From: Bacteroidales bacterium
GTDB lineage: Bacteria > Bacteroidota > Bacteroidia > Bacteroidales > UBA932
Reading direction: 5' to 3'
DNA length: 8,426 nt
Assembly (NCBI GenBank): GCA_018433265.1
Contig: JAHDRO010000291.1
Span: forward strand, 1 to 8,426
Within the stretch, counting starts at the first letter, position 1. Each line of letters begins with the position of its first letter. Both the position numbers and the translations under genes were made by a program. The notes under the pieces are model-generated. The model saw only the letters and a list, made by a program, of their open reading frames with translations. It was not told the DNA's origin and made no database searches. This document shows, one piece after another, positions 1 to 4,802 of this stretch.

Positions 1-62
1 ACAGTCGTCTTAAAATGCAAAACTGTTTGATCTCCAATCAAAAGTGTATCTTTCAGATCCAT
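1..62 (-). CDS. N-terminus of third bat-operon gene (partial)
   Basis: Reading leftward from the ATG at 62-60, 20 codons are visible before the window ends. They begin MDLKDTLLIGDQTVLHF. The gene starts 5 bp after the stop of the DUF58 gene and is clearly in the same operon. An in-frame stop lies six codons upstream with no ATG between, so this start is well supported. There is no signal peptide in the visible part. The 'LIGDQT' stretch resembles the first beta-strand region of BatD-like or other Bacteroidetes hypothetical proteins found at this place in MoxR-DUF58-BatA clusters, but 20 residues cannot settle the family. Seen: start, frame and spacing. Inferred: membership of the Bat operon. 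Confidence 0.6.
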   Translation of the reverse strand, partial: MDLKDTLLIGDQTVLHFKTT

Positions 63-67
63 ACGGC

Positions 68-946
68 TTATTTTCTGTTAAAAAGTGAAATCAATCCCTT
101 AACATAATCCTCATTTGTTGCTATGTTTACACTGTCAACCTTATACTTCCTCAAGCATTGTTTTGTAGCTTCGATAGCCCTTTCATTCCATTCGGCAAAA
201 TATTGACGGATACTTTTGCTTGAAGTATCAACCCACTCTTCCCTGCCACTCTCAGCATCTTTAACCTTAAGTAAACCAACATCTGGCAACTCTCTCTCTC
301 TTGGATCATAAACAGAGACCACAGAGATATCGTGTCTATTGACAGCTATCTTCAAAGCCTCTTCATAACGTGGCTTTAAATCTTCATCTAGATCAATCAG
401 ATCAGATAGTAAAAACGCTGTGCATCTTCTTTTAATGGCATTTGTAAGGAATCTTAGTGCTTCGCCTATATCTGTACCGCTACTTTCGGGCTCAAATTCA
501 AGTAATTCGCGAATTATCCTCAGCAAATGACTTCTTCCCTTTTTGGGAGGAATGAACTTTTCAACCTTACTGCTAAAAAATAATGCTCCAACTTTGTCGT
601 TGTTTGCAGAAGCAGAAAATGAGAGAACTGCGGCAATTTCTGTAATAAGATCTTTTTTGAATTTGTCGGTTGTACCAAAAAGTCTGGAACCACTGACATC
701 TATCAAAAGCACAACTGTTAACTCTCTTTCTTCCTCAAAAACCTTAATATAAGGTGCATTAAGCCTTGCGGTAACGTTCCAGTCCATGTTTCTTACGTCA
801 TCACCATACTGATATTCACGTACTTCACTAAAGGCCATGCCTCGTCCCTTGAAAGCAGAATGATATTCACCTGCAAAAATCTGCCTTGAGAGCCCTTTTG
901 TCTTAATTTCAATTTTTCTGACTTTTTTCAACAACTCGCTGGTCAT
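68..946 (-). CDS. DUF58 domain protein, VWA-like (Bat operon)
   Basis: A 292-residue soluble protein of the DUF58 family, normally encoded next to MoxR ATPases. The family signature is visible at residues 42-61 (VREYQYGDD...NMDW...TAR). A von Willebrand A-like fold follows, with a complete MIDAS-type metal site: DVSGS at 83-87, Thr158 in SGTDIGEAL, and Asp182 in LSDLID. Such proteins are thought to be partners or substrates of the MoxR chaperone, and in Bacteroides relatives the cluster is linked to aerotolerance and stress resistance. The exact biochemical role is unknown. The start ATG lies 1 bp beyond the MoxR stop. A GGAGG lies in the last MoxR codons (960-956), about 9 nt before the ATG, which is unusual here because the other genes lack Shine-Dalgarno sequences. 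Length is typical of Bacteroidetes homologues. Confidence 0.9.
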   Translation of the reverse strand: MTSELLKKVRKIEIKTKGLSRQIFAGEYHSAFKGRGMAFSEVREYQYGDDVRNMDWNVTARLNAPYIKVFEEERELTVVLLIDVSGSRLFGTTDKFKKDLITEIAAVLSFSASANNDKVGALFFSSKVEKFIPPKKGRSHLLRIIRELLEFEPESSGTDIGEALRFLTNAIKRRCTAFLLSDLIDLDEDLKPRYEEALKIAVNRHDISVVSVYDPRERELPDVGLLKVKDAESGREEWVDTSSKSIRQYFAEWNERAIEATKQCLRKYKVDSVNIATNEDYVKGLISLFNRK

Positions 947-947
947 A

Positions 948-1940
948 TTAAGGAACCTCCACTTTATTCATAATCTCTGTTATAATATTCTCAGTAGTTA
1001 CGTTTTCGGCTTCGGCTTCATATGTGAGACCTATTCTGTGCCTCAGAACCTCATAGCAAACAGCTCTGACATCTTCTGGTATCACATAACCTCTTCTCTT
1101 TATAAAAGCATAAGCTTTTGCTGCAATAGCCATACTTATACTGGCTCTAGGCGATCCTCCGAAAGCAATCAGATCCTTCAAACCGGACAAACCATAATCT
1201 TCAGGTGTTCTTGTAGCATAAACTATATCCACAATATATTTTTCGATCTTTTCGTCCATGTAAACCTCTCTGACTATCTGTCTGGCTCTGATAATATCTT
1301 CAGGTTTCAGAATAGTGTTGGCAGTCGGGAATGTACCACTGTTGTTCATACGGATTATAAGTTTCTCCTCCTCTTTTTTAGGATAAGAAACTATTACTTT
1401 CAACATAAAACGGTCAACCTGGGCCTCAGGAAGAGGGTATGTGCCTTCCTGTTCAATAGGATTTTGTGTAGCCATGACAAGAAAAGGTCGTGGTAATGGA
1501 AATGTCTGGTCTCCAATTGTCACTTGTCTTTCCTGCATTGCCTCAAGCAAAGCTGACTGAACTTTTGCAGGCGAACGGTTTATCTCGTCTGCCAGTACAA
1601 AATTTGCAAATATGGGACCTTTCTTTATCTGAAACTGTTCGCTTTTTTGACTGTAAATCTGTGTTCCAATTAAATCAGCAGGCAAAAGATCAGGAGTAAA
1701 CTGTATTCTGTTGAATTTGGCATCCATTGTAGATGCAAGAGTATTTATTGCCAATGTCTTCGCCAGACCGGGAACTCCTTCAAGTAGTATGTGTCCGTCG
1801 GCAAGAAGACCAATCAGAAGATTTTCTACTAAATGCTTTTGACCAACTATCACCTTGTTCATCTCAAGCGTGATCATATCTGTAAAAGCACTTTCCCGCT
1901 GAATCTTTTCGTTTAATTCTTTGATATTTACGGTTTCCAT
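948..1940 (-). CDS. moxR: MoxR-family AAA+ ATPase
   Basis: A 330-residue AAA+ ATPase of the MoxR family, acting as a cytoplasmic chaperone-like motor for VWA-domain partner proteins. Visible motifs in order: Walker A GVPGLAKT (55-62), Walker B VLADEINR (115-122), the MoxR stretch SPAKVQSALLEAMQE (123-137), sensor 1 ATQNP (157-161), the QVDRF arginine-finger region (174-178), and sensor 2 GGSPRA (261-266), followed by the C-terminal lid domain. All catalytic elements are intact and the length is normal. It is the first gene of a leftward operon with the DUF58 gene and at least one more, the layout of Bacteroidetes Bat (aerotolerance) operons. The start ATG has an A-rich upstream stretch and no Shine-Dalgarno, as is usual in this phylum. 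The family assignment is secure; the physiological role is inferred from context. Confidence 0.95.
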   Translation of the reverse strand: METVNIKELNEKIQRESAFTDMITLEMNKVIVGQKHLVENLLIGLLADGHILLEGVPGLAKTLAINTLASTMDAKFNRIQFTPDLLPADLIGTQIYSQKSEQFQIKKGPIFANFVLADEINRSPAKVQSALLEAMQERQVTIGDQTFPLPRPFLVMATQNPIEQEGTYPLPEAQVDRFMLKVIVSYPKKEEEKLIIRMNNSGTFPTANTILKPEDIIRARQIVREVYMDEKIEKYIVDIVYATRTPEDYGLSGLKDLIAFGGSPRASISMAIAAKAYAFIKRRGYVIPEDVRAVCYEVLRHRIGLTYEAEAENVTTENIITEIMNKVEVP

Positions 1941-1954
1941 ATTTATTGTTTTTG

Positions 1955-1962
1955 TATTTTTG
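1955..1962 (+). promoter_or_regulatory. Candidate -7 element for truA
   Basis: TATTTTTG matches the Bacteroidetes -7 consensus TAnnTTTG. It would place the transcription start near 1969, about 30 nt before the truA ATG. No convincing -33 TTTG is seen at the usual 19-21 nt spacing, so this is a candidate only. Confidence 0.4.
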
Positions 1963-1974
1963 TACTATAATTCA

Positions 1975-1982
1975 CAAAATTA
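1975..1982 (-). promoter_or_regulatory. Candidate -7 element for the moxR operon
   Basis: On the minus strand this reads TAATTTTG, matching TAnnTTTG, with a predicted start near 1968 and a leader of about 27 nt before the moxR ATG. The nearest upstream TTG is 14 nt away, shorter than the usual 19-21. If both candidates are real, the divergent moxR and truA promoters interleave within 58 bp. Confidence 0.3.
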
Positions 1983-1998
1983 ATCCAAATTTTAACCA

Positions 1999-2829
1999 AT
2001 GCGTTTTTTTATATCAATTTCCTATAAAGGCACACGATACTGTGGCTGGCAGACACAACCGGAACAACTCTCGGTTCAGGAAGAGATTGAACGGGCATTA
2101 ACTCTCCTTTTGGGAGAGAAATGTGAAGTAACCGGCGCAGGAAGAACAGATGCAGGAGTCCATGCAATTAACTATGTTGCACATTTTGACACAGACAATC
2201 CCTTACCTCTTCAGGATTCCGAGAGAGTGGTCTACAAAATGAATGCCATTCTCCCATCTGACATTGTTGTTCACGATATATGCAATGTCAGTCGAACTGC
2301 TCATGCACGTTATGATGCTATAGGCAGAAGTTACTGCTACTTCGTTCACACACGCAAAGATCCCTTTCTCCCTGACTTCTCGTATTATTTCCCCTACAAG
2401 GTGGACATATCAAAGATGAATGAAGCTGCAAAATACCTTATCGGAGAAAAGGATTTTACAACTATGGCAAAACTTCATTCAGATGTGAAGACTAATATTT
2501 GTAAAGTAACAGATGCTTTCTGGGAAGCAGGATCGCCAATAGGTGTTACTCCTCTTTTACCAACTGCATTTCAGGGAGTTTTGTCAGTAAGTCATGGTCA
2601 AAAATACGAAGATTCAGGAGCATTTTGCTTTTCAATTTCAGCCAATCGCTTTTTGCGAAACATGGTAAGAGCAATTGTAGGTTCTCTCCTCGAAGTAGGG
2701 CGTGGTAAGAACGAACCCGAATGGATTAGAGACATCTTACTTCAAAAAGACAGAAGTCTAGCGGGGAATTCTGTTCCTGCACATCCCCTTTTTCTAACCA
2801 AGATCGAATATCCCTATAGAACATTTTAA
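1999..2829 (+). CDS. truA: tRNA pseudouridine(38-40) synthase
   Basis: A 276-residue TruA that isomerises uridines 38, 39 and 40 in the tRNA anticodon arm to pseudouridine. The catalytic motif GAGRTDAGVHA is at 46-56, with Asp51 as the nucleophile. The N-terminal substrate strand (SYKGTRYCGWQTQP) and the C-terminal motif NRFLRNMVRAIVGSLLEVGRG (216-236) are intact, so it should be active. One oddity is a loop at about residues 176-206 that looks roughly 25 residues longer than in Bacteroides TruA as I recall it, placed between the strand ending in DAFW and the strand FCFSISANRF. The gene is divergent from moxR and seems to be the first gene of its own unit. No Shine-Dalgarno is visible. The ATG at 1999 gives the expected family N-terminus directly. 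Confidence 0.95.
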   Translation: MRFFISISYKGTRYCGWQTQPEQLSVQEEIERALTLLLGEKCEVTGAGRTDAGVHAINYVAHFDTDNPLPLQDSERVVYKMNAILPSDIVVHDICNVSRTAHARYDAIGRSYCYFVHTRKDPFLPDFSYYFPYKVDISKMNEAAKYLIGEKDFTTMAKLHSDVKTNICKVTDAFWEAGSPIGVTPLLPTAFQGVLSVSHGQKYEDSGAFCFSISANRFLRNMVRAIVGSLLEVGRGKNEPEWIRDILLQKDRSLAGNSVPAHPLFLTKIEYPYRTF

Positions 2830-2831
2830 TT

Positions 2832-2969
2832 GCTATTTTTATCGTATGCTTACCAATATTCAGAAAAAAGACATACGGGACACCAATTGCACAACAGACT
2901 GCATTTTGGTCTGCAGTTAAAAGAAATCTGGGAGCTTCAACAATTGATGTTACTAAACCCAAAAATTAA
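2832..2969 (+). pseudogene. C-terminal remnant of an unidentified gene
   Basis: Just after truA, one frame (opened by a TAG at 2817-2819) runs without a stop to the TAA at 2967-2969 and reads like real protein. A hydrophobic stretch (AIFIVCLPIF) is followed by a basic segment containing RKKTYGTPIAQQTAFW and ending ...VTKPKN. Codon use (AAA, ACA, GCA, GGA, ATT) matches the neighbouring genes. There is no ATG, GTG or TTG in this frame, and truA occupies the space where the rest of the gene should be. The stop lies only 4 bp before a strong terminator. My reading is the 3' end of a gene whose front was deleted, left behind with its terminator. I do not recognise the family. Alternatives are chance openness, or a small protein with a non-standard start. 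Confidence 0.35.
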
Positions 2970-2973
2970 CCCT

Positions 2974-3012
2974 GCGAGGGTGCCCGAGCAACTCTGGACA
3001 CCCTCGCTTTTT
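2974..3012 (+). terminator. Intrinsic terminator after truA
   Basis: A perfect 9-bp GC-rich stem, GCGAGGGTG (2974-2982) with CACCCTCGC (2999-3007), encloses a 16-nt loop and is followed directly by TTTTT. It ends the truA unit and separates it from the SMR/antiporter unit, about 145 nt after the truA stop. Confidence 0.9.
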
Positions 3013-3039
3013 ATAAAATGTATATAAACTTAATTTTCC

Positions 3040-3047
3040 TATTTTTG
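3040..3047 (+). promoter_or_regulatory. Candidate -7 element for the SMR gene
   Basis: TATTTTTG followed by CAG fits the Bacteroidetes -7 consensus TAnnTTTG. The predicted start is near 3054, only about 10 nt before the ATG at 3064. The preceding terminator supports a fresh start here. A -33 TTTG at proper spacing is not evident. Confidence 0.45.
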
Positions 3048-3063
3048 CAGTAGAATTTATACA

Positions 3064-3342
3064 ATGAAGTGGATAATATTGATAATTGCAGGATTGTGTG
3101 AAACAGGCTTTGCCTTCTGCCTAGGCAAGGCAAAAGAATCGTCAGGAATTATCTCTACATACTGGTACATAGGGTTTATAGCATTTTTGACTGTTAGTAT
3201 GTTACTCCTTGTCAGAGCCGTCCAAGACTTACCAGTAGGTACTGCATATGCAGTCTGGACAGGTATCGGCGCAGTTGGAACAGTAATAGTTGGAATCCTC
3301 TTTTTCAAAGAACCCGCTGATTTTTGGAGACTTTTTTTCTGA
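3064..3342 (+). CDS. SMR-family transporter (Gdx/SugE-like), 3' frameshifted
   Basis: A small multidrug resistance family membrane protein. As read, it has 92 residues: three membrane helices (about 2-20, 32-50, 58-80), then KEPADFWRLFF and a stop where the fourth helix should begin. The essential membrane glutamate is Glu13. The family signature PVGTAYAVWTGIGAVGT (57-73, Trp65) is closest to the SugE/Gdx/YkkD group, whose studied members export guanidinium or small quaternary ammonium compounds; the substrate here is not known. The reading frame breaks in a run of seven T (3332-3338). Adding one T restores 16 further residues and a normal total of about 108. No guanidine riboswitch was noticed upstream. 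The antiporter gene follows, probably in the same transcript. Confidence 0.85.
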   Translation: MKWIILIIAGLCETGFAFCLGKAKESSGIISTYWYIGFIAFLTVSMLLLVRAVQDLPVGTAYAVWTGIGAVGTVIVGILFFKEPADFWRLFF

Positions 3343-3389
3343 CTACATTAATAATATCTATTGTCGGATTGAAATTTGTCTCGGAATAA
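3339..3389 (+). other. Frame-displaced fourth helix of the SMR gene
   Basis: Read from CTG at 3339, this encodes LTTLIISIVGLKFVSE and then TAA. It matches the expected SMR fourth helix and the conserved '(V/I)GLK' ending. It joins the upstream frame only if the T7 run at 3332-3338 gains one base. The excellent fit shows the frameshift is recent, is a sequencing error, or is bypassed by slippage. Confidence 0.8.
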
Positions 3390-3412
3390 GTACAACAATT
3401 TAATAGCACAAG

Positions 3413-4585
3413 ATGTCATCTCATATTATCATAACTATCTGCATACTTTTGCTTATAGCATATATCTTTGACCTTACATCTTCAAAGACCCGGATTCCTT
3501 CTGTCATCTTGCTGCTGTTGCTTGGTTGGGGAGTGAAACAAATTACCCTATTACTCGGAATTCAGCTTCCTGATTTAAATTCTGTGCTGCCTGGTCTCGG
3601 GACTGTTGGGCTCGTACTAATAGTATTAGAAGGATCACTTGAGCTTGATCTCCAACGCTCCAAAGTATCTGTTATCACAAAATCCTTGTTTGGAGCGCTA
3701 CTGCCAATGATAATAGTCGCATTAGGTATTGCCGTGCTGTTTCATCTTATTGGTGGTTTCCCATTTAGAACAGCTCTCCTTAACTCCGTTCCCTTTAGCA
3801 TAATAAGCAGTGCAATTGCTATTCCAAGCGTTCGTGCATTGGATTCCTCGTTAAAAGAATTTGTTGTATATGAAAGTAGTTTTTCCGACATATTGGGGGT
3901 TCTGTTTTTTAACTTTATACTCACAAACGAGATAATTAACATCAATTCATTTGGAAATTTTACACTTCAGATATTACTGATGTTTGTAATCTCGCTGATA
4001 ACAACTTTGGGTCTTTCTTTATTTTTGAGCAAAGTAAACCATCATATAAAATTTATTCCAATTATTTTAGTCATTCTTCTTGTATATATCGCTACACATG
4101 AATTTATGCTGCCCTCCCTCATCTTTATAATGATCTTTGGATTATTTCTTGGCAATATCGACAAAATAGACAAATATAAATGGAGCTCAATGTTTAAACC
4201 TGGGGAGTTGGCAAAAGAGATTAATAAATTTAAAGAGTTTGTAGGTGAAATTTCATTTCTTATAAGAGCTCTCTTTTTCATGTTATTTGGATATCTGATT
4301 AATACAGCAGATTTACTCAACCTTTCGAGTCTTTGCTGGGCAATAGCAATATTGGCATTAATAACTTTTATTAGGGCGGCTCAACTTAAAATAACATCTC
4401 AACCAATAAAACCTCTTATTTTTGTTGCTCCAAGAGGATTAATAACTATACTTCTTGTTTTGTCTATTCCTCCTGCCCTACAGATACCTGTCGCAGACTA
4501 TCCACTTATGATACAGATCATAGTGCTTTCTTCTTTGATAATGATGTTGGGCCTTATGTTTAATTCTAAATCAAAAAATATTTAA
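3413..4585 (+). CDS. Cation/proton antiporter, CPA (Na+/H+ exchanger) family
   Basis: A 390-residue polytopic inner-membrane protein with about 12 hydrophobic segments and no soluble RCK/TrkA-N domain, so it is a bare PF00999-type exchanger that probably swaps Na+ or K+ for H+. Visible motifs: the N-terminal TxIPSVILLLLLGW segment (27-39), VLEGSLELD (71-79), the unwound-helix region SSAIAIPSV (132-140), the ion-site helix ESSFSDILG (154-162) with Asp159, and APRGLITILL (339-348). CPA1 proteins typically have Asn-Asp at the ion site and CPA2 Asp-Asp, whereas this one has Ser158-Asp159. It starts 23 bp after the restored SMR stop, so the two are probably cotranscribed. No Shine-Dalgarno is present. 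I see no terminator between its end and the aromatic operon leader. Family is sure; ion specificity is not. Confidence 0.85.
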   Translation: MSSHIIITICILLLIAYIFDLTSSKTRIPSVILLLLLGWGVKQITLLLGIQLPDLNSVLPGLGTVGLVLIVLEGSLELDLQRSKVSVITKSLFGALLPMIIVALGIAVLFHLIGGFPFRTALLNSVPFSIISSAIAIPSVRALDSSLKEFVVYESSFSDILGVLFFNFILTNEIININSFGNFTLQILLMFVISLITTLGLSLFLSKVNHHIKFIPIILVILLVYIATHEFMLPSLIFIMIFGLFLGNIDKIDKYKWSSMFKPGELAKEINKFKEFVGEISFLIRALFFMLFGYLINTADLLNLSSLCWAIAILALITFIRAAQLKITSQPIKPLIFVAPRGLITILLVLSIPPALQIPVADYPLMIQIIVLSSLIMMLGLMFNSKSKNI

Positions 4586-4624
4586 ATAAATTAATTTTTG
4601 GATACATATTTCAATTTTTATTTC

Positions 4625-4632
4625 CATATTTG
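4625..4632 (+). promoter_or_regulatory. Candidate -7 element for the aromatic operon
   Basis: CATATTTG followed by CG is one mismatch from TAnnTTTG, with a predicted start near 4639, about 14 nt before the leader-peptide ATG. A TTTTTG ends at 4600, 24 nt upstream, which is a little farther than the usual -33 spacing. Its position just ahead of the attenuator is what makes it plausible. Confidence 0.4.
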
Positions 4633-4652
4633 CGATTGAAAATACGACTGAA

Positions 4653-4739
4653 ATGAATAACAGTTTCATATATACCTCATTCTGGTTTTTTTATTTCTAT
4701 TTTAGAAATAAATCGGGGCTTATATATGATGTAAACTGA
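4653..4739 (+). CDS. Aromatic leader peptide of the attenuator
   Basis: A 28-codon reading frame, ATG to TGA, ahead of pheA. It contains 6 Phe, 4 Tyr and 1 Trp, and residues 10-17 are FWFFYFYF: eight aromatic codons in a row (4680-4703). Such a run by chance in a non-coding leader is very unlikely, and it matches the principle of the pheL, pheM and trpL leader peptides, which sense charged tRNA by ribosome stalling. The stop (4737-4739) falls in the loop of the antiterminator. A ribosome reaching it would cover the antiterminator 5' arm, while one stalled on the aromatic run would not. The single Trp codon fits an operon that includes DAHP synthase, needed for all three aromatic amino acids. 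The peptide itself probably has no function. Seen: the codons and positions. Inferred: the sensing role. Confidence 0.8.
   Translation: MNNSFIYTSFWFFYFYFRNKSGLIYDVN
4690..4712 (+). other. AU-rich hairpin over the aromatic codons
   Basis: TTTATTTCT (4690-4698) and AGAAATAAA (4704-4712) form a perfect 9-bp stem with a 5-nt loop ATTTT. It covers codons 13-20 of the leader peptide, in the position of the 1:2 (pause) hairpin of classical attenuators. It stops just short of the antiterminator arm at 4714, so it probably acts as a pause signal that keeps polymerase and ribosome in step rather than as a direct competitor. Confidence 0.6.
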
Positions 4740-4760
4740 CAATACTAACTTATGTATATA

Positions 4761-4793
4761 GACCCCGCCGAACAAGCGGGGTTTTTTGTTTTT
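4761..4793 (+). terminator. Intrinsic terminator of the attenuator
   Basis: CCCCGC (4763-4768) pairs with GCGGGG (4776-4781) around a 7-nt loop, CGAACAA, followed by TTTTTTGTTTTT. It lies after the leader-peptide stop and before the pheA ATG at 4803, with no gene end nearby for it to terminate. It is therefore a premature terminator controlling the operon downstream. Confidence 0.9.
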
Positions 4794-4802
4794 ATACCAA
4801 CC

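Larger units (their letters stand above)
4653..4793 (+). promoter_or_regulatory. Phe/Tyr ribosome-mediated transcription attenuator
   Basis: The whole leader combines a coding sensor (4653-4739), a hairpin over the sensor codons (4690-4712), an antiterminator and a terminator. The antiterminator pairs CGGGG 4714-4718 with CCCCG 4763-4767. It continues past one C-A mismatch with 4720-4728 against 4753-4761 (TTATATATG with TATGTATAG, including three G-U pairs), leaving a 24-nt loop. The terminator uses the same CCCCG bases, so the two folds exclude each other. Model: uncharged tRNA-Phe/Tyr gives a stall at 4680-4703, then antitermination and operon expression; ample charged tRNA lets the ribosome reach 4737, then termination. 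Pairings were found by eye, without energy calculation. It does not look like a T-box: no T-box core sequence is present. Confidence 0.75.

Noticed and set aside
281..302. CT-rich run (ctctctctct) as a microsatellite
   Set aside because: A short stretch within DUF58 Arg/Glu codons, with no frame effect visible.
1038..1496. Plus-strand 152-codon open frame inside moxR
   Set aside because: Antisense shadow of the clearly conserved MoxR ATPase, with a low-complexity composition.
2830..3027. Open frame starting at TTG directly after truA
   Set aside because: It reads straight through the terminator stem at 2974-3012 and its sequence is unlike a protein. The frame ending at 2969 is the more protein-like one.
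3241..3254. Perfect 14-bp palindrome ACTGCATATGCAGT, a possible operator
   Set aside because: It falls in the codons of the invariant GTAYAV motif of the SMR gene, so codon choice explains it.
4639..4802. T-box or amino acid riboswitch in the pheA leader
   Set aside because: The T-box core and its long stem I are absent. The aromatic leader peptide with overlapping antiterminator explains the leader better.
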